Program-made: the position numbers and the translations under genes
In this document: piece after piece, positions 23,633-34,237 of the stretch
Layout: the number at the start of each line of letters is the position of its first letter
Numbering within the stretch: position 1 is the stretch's first letter
The notes under the pieces: model-generated
Seen by the model: the letters and a program-made list of their open reading frames with translations, nothing else
What the model was told of the DNA's origin: nothing
The model's database searches: none
From: Microbulbifer flavimaris
GTDB taxonomy: Bacteria > Pseudomonadota > Gammaproteobacteria > Pseudomonadales > Cellvibrionaceae
DNA length: 64,000 bases
Direction of reading: 5' to 3'
NCBI RefSeq assembly: GCF_001641755.2
Contig: NZ_LRFG02000003.1
Span: 186,001-250,000 of the forward strand

Positions 23633-26600
23633 TTAGTGCTCCGCCAGCTCCGGCAGGTGCTCGCGAATCGCTGCGAGGAGCACCTCCTCCTGATAGGGCT
23701 TGCCGAGATACTGGTTAACCCCCAGTGACAGGGCGTGATCCCGGTGTTTTTTACCCGTCCTCGAGGTAATCATCACGATCGGGATATCCCGCAGGGTACT
23801 GCTGGAGCGGATATGCCGCGCCACCTCGAAACCATCCATGCGCGGCATCTCGATATCCAGCAGGATCAGGTCTGGCTTCATGTCCTGCAGCTGGATCACC
23901 GCATCCTGACCGTCCTTCGCCGTGACGGCGATATAACCCTCACGCTCAAGGAAGCGTGTGGTTACCTTGCGCACCGTCACCGAGTCATCCACAACCATTA
24001 CGGTCTGCTGGCGCTCTTCCGCCGGCTGCGCCTGGGGAGCCGGTTGCTGCGGCTCCAGTGTCAGCGCCGCCGTTTCCGGCCGCGCTAGCTGCGCAGCCTG
24101 GCGACGCAGCAGTGCGTGGGCGTCGAGAATGACCACCACGGTACCGTCACCAGTCACTGTCGCACCGGAAACACCCTGAACCGCGGCAAACTGCGGACCC
24201 AGGCTCTTCACCACAATCTCGCGGCTGCCCATGATGGCGTCCACCTGCAGGGCCATGGCATGGCCCTCGGAACGCACCAGCAGCACTGGCAGCTGCATGT
24301 CCTCGACACTGAGCTTCGGTTGCGCTTCAGACTGCAGCAGTGTGCCGAAGTAGTTCACCTGGTAAGGCTCTCCCGCATACTCGAATCTCGCTTCAGCGGA
24401 GCGGTAGTAATGCTCGAGCTCAAACGGACTGAGCCGGACGATACCCTCGATGGTATTGAGCGGCAGCGCGAACAGATCCTCACCGATGCGCACCATCAGG
24501 GCCCGGTTGACCGATACGGTGAACGGCAGGCGCACCACGAACTCGGTACCGGTCCCCGACTGGGAATTGATATGCACGGCACCGCCGATCTGCTTGATCT
24601 CGGCGCTGACCACATCGAGACCCACGCCGCGGCCGGAAATTTGGGTCACCTTTTCCGCGGTACTGAAACCGGCCTGCAGGATGAACTGCAGAATTTCATT
24701 GTTCGACAGCTCGGCGTCCGGCCGCATCAGGCCGCTCTCCACGGCCCGCTGACGCACCTTCATCAGGTTGATACCGGCACCATCATCGCTGATGGTCAAC
24801 ACCACCTCACTACCCTCGCGCTCGAGCGCGACGGTGATACGGCCCTTTTCAGGCTTGCCCGCGGCAACCCGCTCGGCCGGGGTTTCGATACCGTGGTCCA
24901 CTGCGTTGCGGAGCATGTGCTCCAGCGGTGCCACCATCCGCTCGAGCATCGAGCGGTCGAGTTCACCCTCGACATTGGAGAAGACCAGCTCGACCTGCTT
25001 GCCGACCTCGGCGCTCACCTGGCGGACGATACGGCGCAGGCGCGGCACCAGCCGCGAGAAGGGCACCATGCGGCTGCGCATGAGACCTTCCTGCAGCTCG
25101 GTGTTGACCCGGGATTGCTGCAGCAACAGGGTTTCCGTGTCGCGGGTCTTATTGCCCAGGGTCGAACGCAGTTCCAGCAAGTCCGAGGTGGACTCCATCA
25201 ACGAGCGGGACAACTGCTGGATGGACGAATAGCGGTCCATTTCCAGCGGGTCAAAGTCATCATCCTTTTCCGCCAACTGTTCCTGGCGGAAGAGAATCTG
25301 GGCTTCGGTTTCCAGGTCCAGACGGCGCAACTGTTCGTTCAGTCGCTGCAGCGTCATGTCCATCTCGTCCAGCGCCAGGCCAAAATCGCTCACCTGTTCT
25401 TCGAGGCGGCCCCGTGAAATCGAGGTCTCACCCGCCAGGTTGACCAGCTCTTCAAGCAGCTCCGCGGCCACCCGCACCATCTCCTGCGGCTGGCCCCGAC
25501 TCGGGCTGCTGCTCTCCTGGGGCTTGATGCCACCATCCTTACGGACGAACGGCAGCACGTTGCCGCTGCGCTTCGCCAGGATCAATTCCTGGATAGCACC
25601 ATCATCCGCGCGGTCAACGGGCGTCTCCGGCGCAGCAGTATCATCACTGCCACGCGGCGGCTCAGCGGTTTCCCGCACTGGTTTCTGCGAGTCTGCTTCA
25701 GGCAGCTCTGGCTCTGGATCACGGGCTTCAATGCCGTAGTCGACAGGGTTGGCGTCCTCGGCCAGCTTGTCATCGGCCCAGTGAGTGGAGAGCAGCAGCC
25801 CAAAGGCCTCCTGCTCGTTTCCTGCCATCCAGGCACGAACCGTCTCTACACCCCCGGCGAGGCGATCGTAAATCGCATGGGCATCGGCAAAAAATTCCGC
25901 GGAGGGCTCGGCCGTGCCCTGCATGCCCTCGATCACCGTCTCAAAGCGATGCGCAACCTCGCCCAGCCCCATCAGGCCCGCCATACGGGCGCCACCCTTG
26001 AAGGTATGCAGGACACGCTTCAGTGCTTCCGCCTGACTGGTATCGGAGGGGTCCTGTTCCCAGGCCTGAATCAATTCCTCAAGTTCATCGATGAGGTCAC
26101 CTGCCTCCTCCATGAACACCTCGACCACGTCCGGGTCGATGTCAGACAGCAGCGCCTCAATGTCAGGCCCGACCATTACCGGGTCTTCCCCCGAGCCCTC
26201 TGATGTCTCTGCAGCTGCTGAGTCACCGGCGCTGGCCGCCGTTGGTTGCGGCGCTCTTACCGGCTCACCAAACTGGTTTTCATCACCATCGGCAGCAATC
26301 GATTCCGCGTCCGGCGTGAGGGGCGAGCCGTTATCTGTCTGCTCCACGACCTCTTCGGCCAACAGGAGATCATCGAAGTTCAGATCATCAAACTGGCTGT
26401 CCCTGTCACCAGCCTCTGGTTCTGCCGTGAGCGATTCCCCGTCGGCATCCAGCAGGACTGCGTCCGCACGCTGGTGATCGGCACTATCCGTACCCGCCTC
26501 ACCATCAAGGGTCAGGCCTTCCAGCAGCTCCCGGTCGCGGGTGTCGGAAACCGGAGTGGTCGTCTCGGCCTCCACCGCCCAGCGCCCAGCGTCATCGGTA

Positions 26601-29600
26601 GTGGGCAGATCGGCACTGTCGATCCCCAGCTCCGCCCAGTCGTAATCGTCATCGCTGACAGCGGTGCTCTCATCCTGAACCAGGTAGCGCAGCGCCTCTT
26701 CGACCGCCTCGCTGACCTCCGGCAGATCCTGTGCGGCGGCGACCGCGTCCACCAGATCCAGCAGCTCGTTGTGACCCTGTTCAAGTGAAGCCCAGAGCGC
26801 GGGCTCCGCTTCCAGCCGCCCTTCAATCACCTTGCGGTACACGGCAAGCAGTAATTGTGACAGGTCGGCAAGCGTCGGCAGCTGTGCGCGACTGGCCGCC
26901 TCCTGCAACACCTGCAGCTCTTCGGCCATCGGCTCCAGCAGCGCGGTGTCATCGGGGTTGGAACGCCACTGATTCAGCATCTGATCCGCATCCAACAGTA
27001 CTTTCATACCGTCAGCCATGATCACTGCCAGCAGCTGCGGATCCACGGCCCGGGGCTCGTTGGCCTCCCGCTCCCGGATCAGGTGTCCGACCGCGCGCTC
27101 CTGCAATTCAGCCACCCGGGCCAGGAACTGCTCGCACTTCTCGATTTCCAGTGCCTCGCCCGCGCGAATCTGACCCAGCGCGGTGCGCACATACTCTGCA
27201 CCGTCGCTGATCAGCTCGAAGATATCCTCATCGATGGGCACCTGATAGGTACGCAATTCTTTGGCAAAACGTTCCAGAGGCGCTATCAGCTGGGCGACCG
27301 GCGTCACCTCCGCCATATGGGCGGAACCCTTGAGCGTGTGCAGCGCCCGGTGCAGCGGATCGGAGGGCACCCCATAGACGGGGGCACACTCGCGCATTTC
27401 ATCGAGGAACTCGGCCACGACCGCGAGGTGTGTCTCTGCCTCCTGGGCGAAGATTTCCCAGAGCTGGTCGATCTCTTCCGCCGCGTCCTGATCTGCAGCC
27501 TGGGGCTCCGGCACGTCAGCACTGGAGGCTTCGAGCTCGGATGGTATTTCCCCGCGGGAGAGCTGTTGTGCCCAGGACTCCAGCTGCGCGGTGCGCGCCG
27601 GATCCGGATCCGCTTGACGCTGACGAAACGCGTCGACCATGGAGGGCAGCTTCTGCCGCACCTGTTCTACAAGCTCAGCGTGGGCGCGCTGCGGTTTGAC
27701 ACTCTCGTCAATGACCCGGTTGAGCATGTTTTCAACTGCCCAGGCCAGCTCGCCTATATCCGCTGCCTCGACCATGCGGCCGGAGCCTTTCAGCGTATGG
27801 AAACCGCGACGGAATTCCACCAGGGCTTCTTCATCACCGAAATTGGCCGCCCAGCGCGGGAAGTACTCGGCGATGGTGTCGAGCACCTCCCCGGCTTCCT
27901 CGAGGAAAATCTCGATGATCTCGTCATCGATCAGGCTTTCGTCATCGTCTTCTTCCGCCCCGCTGGATTGCGCCTCCGCGGGAGCTTCGGGACTCGCTGG
28001 CTCTCCATCGGCACTGGAATCCGTTGCGGCAGCGGCTGATTGTGCAATATCGGACGACCCCGACTCATCGGAGGCAGCAAACCAGCTGGATTCCTCTCCA
28101 GTGTTCGCGCCTTCCGTATCGGCGCTTTCCAGTTCCATGTCAAAACCGGCAAGCGCATCATCTTCCTCTGACTGCTCCGGTGACGACTCGAAGGCCCCTT
28201 CGGTGCTCGTCAGCACCGGGTCCTCCACACCGGACACTGCAAAGCCCAATGCCGCCACACTGTCCTCGGCCAGGGCGAGCAGCATGTCTGCATCTTCGAC
28301 GCCCTCAGCGCGGCGCTCGAGATAATACTCAACGCTGGTGATGGCATCGGCGAGGGTATCGAGCAGTTTCCAATCCGGCTGGGCACTGGCGCTGATCAGC
28401 TGCTCGCTGATATAGCGACGGCAGGCATTGACGATTTCTGCAGCGCGGCGGTAACCGACCATTTCCAGGCCACCGCACACTTCCTGCAGACGCTCCGGTA
28501 CCTGACTCAGGTAACCCGAATCCCAGTGACTGGCAATATATTCGACGACGGATTCCTTGACATGCTCCAGGCCGGCGCGGGCCTCTCGCAAAACCGACTC
28601 GGTCGCATCACCCATCAGGGGCTGGCTGTTGTCGGTCCGGTTATTCCGGCTCATCGCAGACTGCAGGGCCGAGTCCAGCTGGACCAGCTCACCGGCCGCC
28701 AGCATAAGCAGGTCATCGGGCGCCTCACTGCGGGAGGCATCACGCAGGGCCTCGTAGACACTGCGCGCACGGGTGCGGTGATCTTCCAGCCCCAGCACAC
28801 CCAGGGTGTCAGCAATCCTTTTCGCTACCGCGGCGGTCTCAGAGAGGGGCGCACGCTCACCACCCGCGAGTTCGGGTTCGAGGGCCTCGCGTAGTGTCCG
28901 CAACTCCTCCCGCAGGGCTGCTACCGCAGTCCCCAGGGCCTCGGGCCCCATCGCCAGTGCATCACCGGTATCCGGCCGCGGTGTTCCGGGCACCGCGCGA
29001 TCGAGCGCGAAAGTGCGGTAAAGGGATTCGCGCTGCGTTCCATTCGGGCCGCTGAGATAGACATAGAAGAGCAGGTTGCGCACCAGGTCGCGATCGAGCT
29101 GGGCATCCAGTACCGCGGCACCGCGCCCCTGGAGGAGGCGGAACTCCACATCGATTCGACGCAGTAACTGACGCAAAGCCGGCATCACGCTCAGCTGGTG
29201 GGCGTCAACGGCGGCAAAGATACCCTGGAGAATCTGCCAGAGCGGCTGGCGAACACTACCGCTGTACAGCAGCGACATCTTCTCGCAGACTTTTTTCAGG
29301 TAGGCGATGTTTTCGCCACTGTTTACATCGCGAATCAATCCAGCTGCGGCCACGTGATACATTTTGCGCAGCTTGGAAACCAGCTCCTGTAGGCGCGCAT
29401 TATCCGTTGTGATGGGCTGGCGCTTGCCCGTGGCGCGATCGAGAGGGGACAGGTCGGGCGCGAAGATTGCACCCTCGGTAATCAGGCGCTCGCGGCGCAC
29501 GGCCCTCAGGTCATTCAGCAGCGGCAGCAGGAGCACCGGATTATCGCGGCGCTGGAAAGCGACCTTTTCCAGGTACAGCGGCAGTTCGAGCAGCGCCCGC

Positions 29601-29884
29601 ATCAGGAATTCGCGGGTCTCCTCACTATTTTCCACCACACCGGAAGCGAGCGCCTGAACCAGCTGCTCCATCTCCTCGGCCAACATGGCCGCGCCGGTGA
29701 GCTCGGCCATGTGGAGGCTGCCGTGGACCTGGTGGATCAGCGCCAGACAACTCTGAAGCAAACTGGCGTCGCCATCCGCTTCTGCAGCGAAATGCTCGAG
29801 ATGCTGGCGCGCCTGCGTCAACGACTCATTGATTTCACCGGCCAGCCAATCCAGGGCCTGAAAATTGGGATTGTCGTGACTCAC
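23633..29884 (-). CDS. chpA: ChpA: multi-Hpt chemosensory histidine kinase with receiver
   Basis: A 2083-residue hybrid CheA-type kinase that controls type IV pilus motility and cAMP signalling in related bacteria. In order it has a degenerate Hpt-like N-terminal module (HGSLHMAE near residue 54) and three intact Hpt domains with phosphorylatable histidines at about 696 (FHTLKGSGRM), 849 (LHTLKGSAHM) and 1293 (LHTFKGGARM). Next are dimerisation and ATPase domains (N box LRNAVDHG about 1655-1663; DDGAGINL; GRGVGLDVV) and a CheW domain. The C-terminal receiver has aspartate about 2009 (LILLDIEMPRMDGFE). Long acidic linkers separate the Hpts. It follows pilJ. Confidence 0.95.
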   Translation of the reverse strand: MSHDNPNFQALDWLAGEINESLTQARQHLEHFAAEADGDASLLQSCLALIHQVHGSLHMAELTGAAMLAEEMEQLVQALASGVVENSEETREFLMRALLELPLYLEKVAFQRRDNPVLLLPLLNDLRAVRRERLITEGAIFAPDLSPLDRATGKRQPITTDNARLQELVSKLRKMYHVAAAGLIRDVNSGENIAYLKKVCEKMSLLYSGSVRQPLWQILQGIFAAVDAHQLSVMPALRQLLRRIDVEFRLLQGRGAAVLDAQLDRDLVRNLLFYVYLSGPNGTQRESLYRTFALDRAVPGTPRPDTGDALAMGPEALGTAVAALREELRTLREALEPELAGGERAPLSETAAVAKRIADTLGVLGLEDHRTRARSVYEALRDASRSEAPDDLLMLAAGELVQLDSALQSAMSRNNRTDNSQPLMGDATESVLREARAGLEHVKESVVEYIASHWDSGYLSQVPERLQEVCGGLEMVGYRRAAEIVNACRRYISEQLISASAQPDWKLLDTLADAITSVEYYLERRAEGVEDADMLLALAEDSVAALGFAVSGVEDPVLTSTEGAFESSPEQSEEDDALAGFDMELESADTEGANTGEESSWFAASDESGSSDIAQSAAAATDSSADGEPASPEAPAEAQSSGAEEDDDESLIDDEIIEIFLEEAGEVLDTIAEYFPRWAANFGDEEALVEFRRGFHTLKGSGRMVEAADIGELAWAVENMLNRVIDESVKPQRAHAELVEQVRQKLPSMVDAFRQRQADPDPARTAQLESWAQQLSRGEIPSELEASSADVPEPQAADQDAAEEIDQLWEIFAQEAETHLAVVAEFLDEMRECAPVYGVPSDPLHRALHTLKGSAHMAEVTPVAQLIAPLERFAKELRTYQVPIDEDIFELISDGAEYVRTALGQIRAGEALEIEKCEQFLARVAELQERAVGHLIREREANEPRAVDPQLLAVIMADGMKVLLDADQMLNQWRSNPDDTALLEPMAEELQVLQEAASRAQLPTLADLSQLLLAVYRKVIEGRLEAEPALWASLEQGHNELLDLVDAVAAAQDLPEVSEAVEEALRYLVQDESTAVSDDDYDWAELGIDSADLPTTDDAGRWAVEAETTTPVSDTRDRELLEGLTLDGEAGTDSADHQRADAVLLDADGESLTAEPEAGDRDSQFDDLNFDDLLLAEEVVEQTDNGSPLTPDAESIAADGDENQFGEPVRAPQPTAASAGDSAAAETSEGSGEDPVMVGPDIEALLSDIDPDVVEVFMEEAGDLIDELEELIQAWEQDPSDTSQAEALKRVLHTFKGGARMAGLMGLGEVAHRFETVIEGMQGTAEPSAEFFADAHAIYDRLAGGVETVRAWMAGNEQEAFGLLLSTHWADDKLAEDANPVDYGIEARDPEPELPEADSQKPVRETAEPPRGSDDTAAPETPVDRADDGAIQELILAKRSGNVLPFVRKDGGIKPQESSSPSRGQPQEMVRVAAELLEELVNLAGETSISRGRLEEQVSDFGLALDEMDMTLQRLNEQLRRLDLETEAQILFRQEQLAEKDDDFDPLEMDRYSSIQQLSRSLMESTSDLLELRSTLGNKTRDTETLLLQQSRVNTELQEGLMRSRMVPFSRLVPRLRRIVRQVSAEVGKQVELVFSNVEGELDRSMLERMVAPLEHMLRNAVDHGIETPAERVAAGKPEKGRITVALEREGSEVVLTISDDGAGINLMKVRQRAVESGLMRPDAELSNNEILQFILQAGFSTAEKVTQISGRGVGLDVVSAEIKQIGGAVHINSQSGTGTEFVVRLPFTVSVNRALMVRIGEDLFALPLNTIEGIVRLSPFELEHYYRSAEARFEYAGEPYQVNYFGTLLQSEAQPKLSVEDMQLPVLLVRSEGHAMALQVDAIMGSREIVVKSLGPQFAAVQGVSGATVTGDGTVVVILDAHALLRRQAAQLARPETAALTLEPQQPAPQAQPAEERQQTVMVVDDSVTVRKVTTRFLEREGYIAVTAKDGQDAVIQLQDMKPDLILLDIEMPRMDGFEVARHIRSSSTLRDIPIVMITSRTGKKHRDHALSLGVNQYLGKPYQEEVLLAAIREHLPELAEH

Positions 29885-30009
29885 GCCAAGTCCTCAGTAA
29901 ATCTGTCTGTACGCGGGTTTCCGACACGGCCCGGCGAGAGGCGCAGGCCAGCGTCATGCGCTTGCCCGGATGTGCAGCGGTGAACCACACCGCGCTCCGG
30001 GCGCACCGA

Positions 30010-32154
30010 TCAGGCCAGGGCCCGCTCCTCGCGGCCGTGCTCCTCTTCGACGGCTTCGCCATCGAGCATGGGGAACTCGTCCTCGGCCATTTCCGGCAGT
30101 TCCACATCGTACAAATCGCCACTTTCCACACCTGCCTCGTCGCTCGGGAGCTTGAAGCCGGCAACGGATTCACGCAGCGCGTTCGCGGTCTCTGCCAGGT
30201 TACCAATGGACTGGGCGGTAGCCTGAGTACCGGCAGATGTCTGCGAGGTAATTTCCTGAATCACGTTCATCGTGTTGGAGATGTGACCCGCGGAGGAGGC
30301 CTGCTGGCGTGCCGCGTTGGAGATGTTCTGGATCAAGGCGGCCAGGTTGGTGGATACGCCTTCAATTTCCTCCAGCGCCACACCGGCGTCCTGGGCCAGG
30401 CGAGCACCACGCACTACTTCAGTGGTGGTCTGCTCCATCGACACTACCGCTTCATTGGTATCGGACTGAATCGCTTTTACCAGGCCTTCGATCTGCTTGG
30501 TCGCAGCAGCGGAGCGTTCCGCGAGGCGCTGTACTTCGTCCGCTACCACCGCAAAGCCCCGGCCGGCGTCACCGGCCATGCTCGCCTGAATGGCGGCGTT
30601 CAATGCGAGAATGTTGGTCTGGTCGGCAATGTCGTTAATCAGGCTAACGATATCGCCAATTTCCTGGGAGGATTCACCCAGGCGCTTGATCCGCTTGGAG
30701 GTGTCCTGGATCTGCTCGCGAATCGTGTCCATGCCCTTGATGGTGTTCTGTACCACCTTGGCACCGTTGCTCGCGATCTGTACCGAGCGCTCGGCTACCT
30801 GGGCGGACTCGGCGGCGTTCGCAGATACCTGGTCAATGGTCACGGCCATTTCATTCACCGCCGCGGAAGCGCCGGCAATTTCCTGGGCCTGATGCTCCGA
30901 GGCCTCGGCCAGGTGCAGTGCGGTCTGCTGGGTATCCTGGGACAGGGTGGATACTTCCTGGGCCGCATTGTTGATTCGGCTTACCAGTACCCGCAGCTGG
31001 TCGATGGTGTAGTTGATGGAGTCGGCGATGGCACCGGTAAACGCCTCGGTTACCGTCGCGGTGGTGGTCAAGTCACCATCGGCCAGGTCGGCCAGTTCGT
31101 CCAGCAGCTGCATAATCGCCTGCTGGTTACGCTCGTTGGTTTCTGATTCTTCACGCAGGCTGCGGCGGGTACCGGAGAAGGCCGCGATCATCATGCCGAA
31201 GATCAGCACCACGAACACCACCGCGATAATGGCGATGGTCTGGTTATTCGGCTGGCGTTCGGTGGAGAGGTTAACGATGCGGTCGTTGAGCGTGTTGAGC
31301 GCTTCCAGCAATTCCGGCGAGGAGGCGATGATGCCGTCCGCCGCCTGGCGGGTGGCAAAGAGGGCCGGAGTCGCTTCAAAGATCTCCCGGACGGAAGAAC
31401 TTACGAATTCAAACAGCTCGGTAATTTCCTCGAGGGACTGGCGGGCCTCGTCGTCGGTCACGCGGGAGATACCCATCACCACGTCACCGCTCTTCATGCC
31501 CTCAACCACTTTACCGAACAGGCTCGCATCGGTGTTGAACTGGTCGGCCGCGTCCTCCGCGTCGTCACCACCCTGCAGCATCTTGTCGATATTCCGGCCG
31601 ATACGCTCTGCACGCCAGACCTGAAGCTGGGCCTGCTCGACCTGGTTGGCCGGGGCGTTATTCGCCAGCAGGATCTCCACAATGTTGTTGTGCTCCGCCT
31701 GCAGCTCCGGCAGCGAGTCGTTCAGGGTGCTCGCCACATCGTTCAGGAAGATGATCGAGTCCTTGTTGCCAATAATGGTGTCGGCCTGCTCACGCACCTG
31801 ACGCCAGATCTCGCTGTAGTTCGCCAGTTCAGCCCTCAGTGCGTCGCGGGTGCCTTCGTCGGCATTCTGCAGCTCGCCCCAGGTGGCATTCATCTGGCGT
31901 ACCACCTGCTCGAGCTCGGCGAAGGCCTGCTCGTCACCAGCGGTGGCTGCGGGGGCGTAGGAAACCACCTGGTAGGACAGTGCGCGAAGCTCCGCGACCT
32001 GCTGCAGGTAGTCTTTGTCTCGGTCACCCCGGGTCTGCACCAGGTAGATACTGACGATCAGTCCCGCCAGCGTGGCGAGCACCAGCAGACCCATAAACAA
32101 CGCGGCAGGGTTACTGCGCAGCGCGGAAAAGGAACTCTGGGAGCCTGTTTTCAT
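30010..32154 (-). CDS. pilJ: Twitching motility chemoreceptor PilJ
   Basis: A 714-residue methyl-accepting chemotaxis protein that feeds signals to ChpA. It has two membrane helices (about 15-38 and 305-330) flanking a PilJ-type periplasmic region with repeated four-helix modules. A HAMP-like segment and the cytoplasmic signalling tip (GDAGRGFAVVADEVQRLAER) follow. A good AGGAGT precedes the ATG. There is a hairpin terminator between pilI and pilJ, so pilJ may also be expressed from its own promoter. No pilK methyltransferase follows it; chpA comes next. Confidence 0.94.
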   Translation of the reverse strand: MKTGSQSSFSALRSNPAALFMGLLVLATLAGLIVSIYLVQTRGDRDKDYLQQVAELRALSYQVVSYAPAATAGDEQAFAELEQVVRQMNATWGELQNADEGTRDALRAELANYSEIWRQVREQADTIIGNKDSIIFLNDVASTLNDSLPELQAEHNNIVEILLANNAPANQVEQAQLQVWRAERIGRNIDKMLQGGDDAEDAADQFNTDASLFGKVVEGMKSGDVVMGISRVTDDEARQSLEEITELFEFVSSSVREIFEATPALFATRQAADGIIASSPELLEALNTLNDRIVNLSTERQPNNQTIAIIAVVFVVLIFGMMIAAFSGTRRSLREESETNERNQQAIMQLLDELADLADGDLTTTATVTEAFTGAIADSINYTIDQLRVLVSRINNAAQEVSTLSQDTQQTALHLAEASEHQAQEIAGASAAVNEMAVTIDQVSANAAESAQVAERSVQIASNGAKVVQNTIKGMDTIREQIQDTSKRIKRLGESSQEIGDIVSLINDIADQTNILALNAAIQASMAGDAGRGFAVVADEVQRLAERSAAATKQIEGLVKAIQSDTNEAVVSMEQTTTEVVRGARLAQDAGVALEEIEGVSTNLAALIQNISNAARQQASSAGHISNTMNVIQEITSQTSAGTQATAQSIGNLAETANALRESVAGFKLPSDEAGVESGDLYDVELPEMAEDEFPMLDGEAVEEEHGREERALA

Positions 32155-32287
32155 AGTTTACTCCTGGCGGACCTGTTTCTCAGGCCAATTCTTTTTTGTC
32201 ACCACTGTGTGTTTAACGCTTTACCCGCAGAGCACCTCAGGAACCACCGCCTCAGTGATCACCTGACAGCGTCTGCCACCCCCATTG

Positions 32288-32311
32288 AAAAACCCGGCGG
32301 GAGCAACCGGG
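32288..32311 (-). terminator. Candidate terminator/attenuator between pilI and pilJ
   Basis: On the minus strand CCCGGT and GCCGGG pair around a seven-base loop, followed by TTTTT, 12-35 bases after the pilI stop. The stem is short, so it may only reduce read-through. Confidence 0.5.
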
Positions 32312-32322
32312 AAGGCGCGCTG

Positions 32323-32865
32323 TCAGTGAACAGCGACGTCCATAAACTGAAAATCATTGAGAAGCGCGTGCATATCGAAAACGAGCCAGCGATCCTGCTG
32401 CAACTTGAACTGCCCGTTCACCATCGGGGCGAACGGCTCCATCAGGTCTCCGGGGGCGTGATCGGCATACTCCAGCGCGAGATGCTGCATGCCGTGCAAC
32501 TCGTCCACAATCAGCCCCGCGTACACCTTCCCGCGCTCGATCACGAGAACACGGCGCTGCTGCCGCGTACCCCGCAAATGACCGCCGAAGAACGCCGCCA
32601 AATCGAACAGCGGCAGCAGGCGGCCACGAACGTTGGCAACGCCGCGCACCCACGGCTGCACGCCCGGAATAAAAGTGTGCTGAGGCACCTCAAGCAATTC
32701 CGCCACGTCGTCCATGGGCGCGACGAACCTGTGCCCGAGAAGAGAAAAGCCAACACCGCTCCAGTAAGGCTTGACCTCCTGGCGGCCGGGCAGGCCAGCA
32801 GCCTGCGTCTTGGCGCGACTGGCCATTTCGACCAGCGCGAGATAAGGAGTCTTTTTTGACTGCAC
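32323..32865 (-). CDS. pilI: CheW-like adaptor PilI
   Basis: A 180-residue CheW-domain adaptor that joins PilJ to ChpA. The fold is shown by LLGHRFVAPMDDVAELLEVP, WVRGVANVRGRLLPLFDLAAFF and VLVIERGKVYAGLIVDEL. Start is GTG at 32865, 16 bases after the pilH stop, with no obvious Shine-Dalgarno, so translation is likely coupled to pilH. Confidence 0.92.
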   Translation of the reverse strand: MQSKKTPYLALVEMASRAKTQAAGLPGRQEVKPYWSGVGFSLLGHRFVAPMDDVAELLEVPQHTFIPGVQPWVRGVANVRGRLLPLFDLAAFFGGHLRGTRQQRRVLVIERGKVYAGLIVDELHGMQHLALEYADHAPGDLMEPFAPMVNGQFKLQQDRWLVFDMHALLNDFQFMDVAVH

Positions 32866-32881
32866 AGCAAATATGGCCGGC

Positions 32882-33244
32882 CTAAGCCAACACCTCCTCG
32901 ATGGTGCCGAGCAGCTTCCCTTCGTCCACCGGCTTGGTCAGATAGGCCCGGGCACCCTGACGCATGCCCCACACACGGTCGGTGTCCTGGTCCTTGGTGG
33001 TCACGATAATGATCGGGATGCCGTTGGTATTCCCGTCCTTGCTCAACTGACGGGTGGCCTGGAAGCCGTTCAGCCCCGGCATGACGATATCCATCAGGAT
33101 GACGTCAGGGCGCTGCTGTCGCGCCACGTCCACACCGTTTTCCCCATTGGTGGCTGCGATCACCGCGTGACCGTTTTTTTCCAGAATGGTGGTGAGCTTG
33201 TGAGTCTCGGTAGGAGAGTCGTCAACAATGAGTACTCGTGCCAT
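32882..33244 (-). CDS. pilH: Response regulator PilH
   Basis: A single-domain CheY-like receiver (120 residues) that acts with PilG downstream of ChpA. It has the acidic pair in LIVDDSP, phospho-acceptor aspartate in VILMDIVMPGLNG and the conserved lysine in YLTKPVDEG. The ATG at 33244 has GGGGA upstream; the frame extends ten codons further but without support. Confidence 0.93.
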   Translation of the reverse strand: MARVLIVDDSPTETHKLTTILEKNGHAVIAATNGENGVDVARQQRPDVILMDIVMPGLNGFQATRQLSKDGNTNGIPIIIVTTKDQDTDRVWGMRQGARAYLTKPVDEGKLLGTIEEVLA

Positions 33245-33490
33245 TGGTTCCCCGCAACATTGATGGCCCGCCATACACCAGGGTGTGGCAGTTATGTGTT
33301 GTCGTTATCTGCGGGAGCGCCCTTCGGAAATCCGAGACACACTGCCCGCCCGTCCTTCTTTTCTTATTTATTATCCAGCCGGCGACATCCGCGAAGACAC
33401 CACCGGCAAGTCACTGCACCCCAGCGCAGCAACACAACCGACCCATTCTACGCCGGAAGCGGAGAACGGGTACAACTTGTCTTCAATCGT

Positions 33491-33886
33491 TCAGGCCGCG
33501 TGATGCGGCTTGGCGTGGGCTGAGATTGCTCCCAGCAGTTCGCTCTTGCTGAACGGCTTGGTTAGATATTGATCACAACCAACGACGCGACCTTTGGCCT
33601 TGTCAAACAGACCGTCCTTGCTCGACAGCATGACAACTGGCGTGGACCGGAACTCGCTGTTGTTTTTTATCAGGGCGCAGGTCTGATAGCCGTCAAGACG
33701 CGGCATCATGATGTCCACAAAGATGATATCGGGGCGCGAGTCGGCGATCTTCGCCAGTGCATCGAAACCATCCGTCGCAGTGACAACGGTACACCCGGCT
33801 TTTTGCAGCAGGGTTTCAGCGGTGCGGCGAATCGTCTTGCTATCGTCGATCACCATTACCGTCAGGCTTTCCCAGTTCAACTCCAT
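33491..33886 (-). CDS. pilG: Response regulator PilG
   Basis: A 131-residue CheY-like receiver, the first gene of the Pil-Chp cluster. It shows MVIDDSKTIRR, the phospho-acceptor aspartate in IIFVDIMMPRLDGYQT and the lysine in YLTKPFSKSE. In P. aeruginosa phosphorylated PilG promotes extension through FimV/PilB and adenylate cyclase control. It diverges from gshB, as in Pseudomonas. The 216-base gap to pilH contains no gene. Confidence 0.95.
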   Translation of the reverse strand: MELNWESLTVMVIDDSKTIRRTAETLLQKAGCTVVTATDGFDALAKIADSRPDIIFVDIMMPRLDGYQTCALIKNNSEFRSTPVVMLSSKDGLFDKAKGRVVGCDQYLTKPFSKSELLGAISAHAKPHHAA

Positions 33887-34237
33887 AGTGTTCTTGAATC
33901 CCCTGTTTACTTATTTTCGGGCCCCGCGTCCGCTCGTCTCGCGGACCCTTATTGTTTACCGCGTTCGGGGTCTGGGCGCCTCGCCGACTGGCCCCGCCAG
34001 TGACTGCCTGCCCTGTTCACGGCAGGCACCTTCGCCAAGGTCGCACAACAGTGGCAACTTTTATCACAGAAGCCACACTGAATCTACCTGACACGCGGGC
34101 GGGAGCTGCACAATCGCGACCTTCACGATCGGAAGCACCAGGCCAGGCAAATGGTTGCACCGCCGGCGGCCAGCTCTTACCTTATCCCGACCCCGGCACT
34201 GCCGCCTGTCGTTTTTTTAGCCAGCACGGAACACGCT
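33887..34237. other. Divergent intergenic region pilG/gshB
   Basis: No gene is supported here; open frames in this stretch lack codon bias and homology. It should carry promoters for pilG and gshB. No clear consensus promoter pair was recognised. Confidence 0.45.
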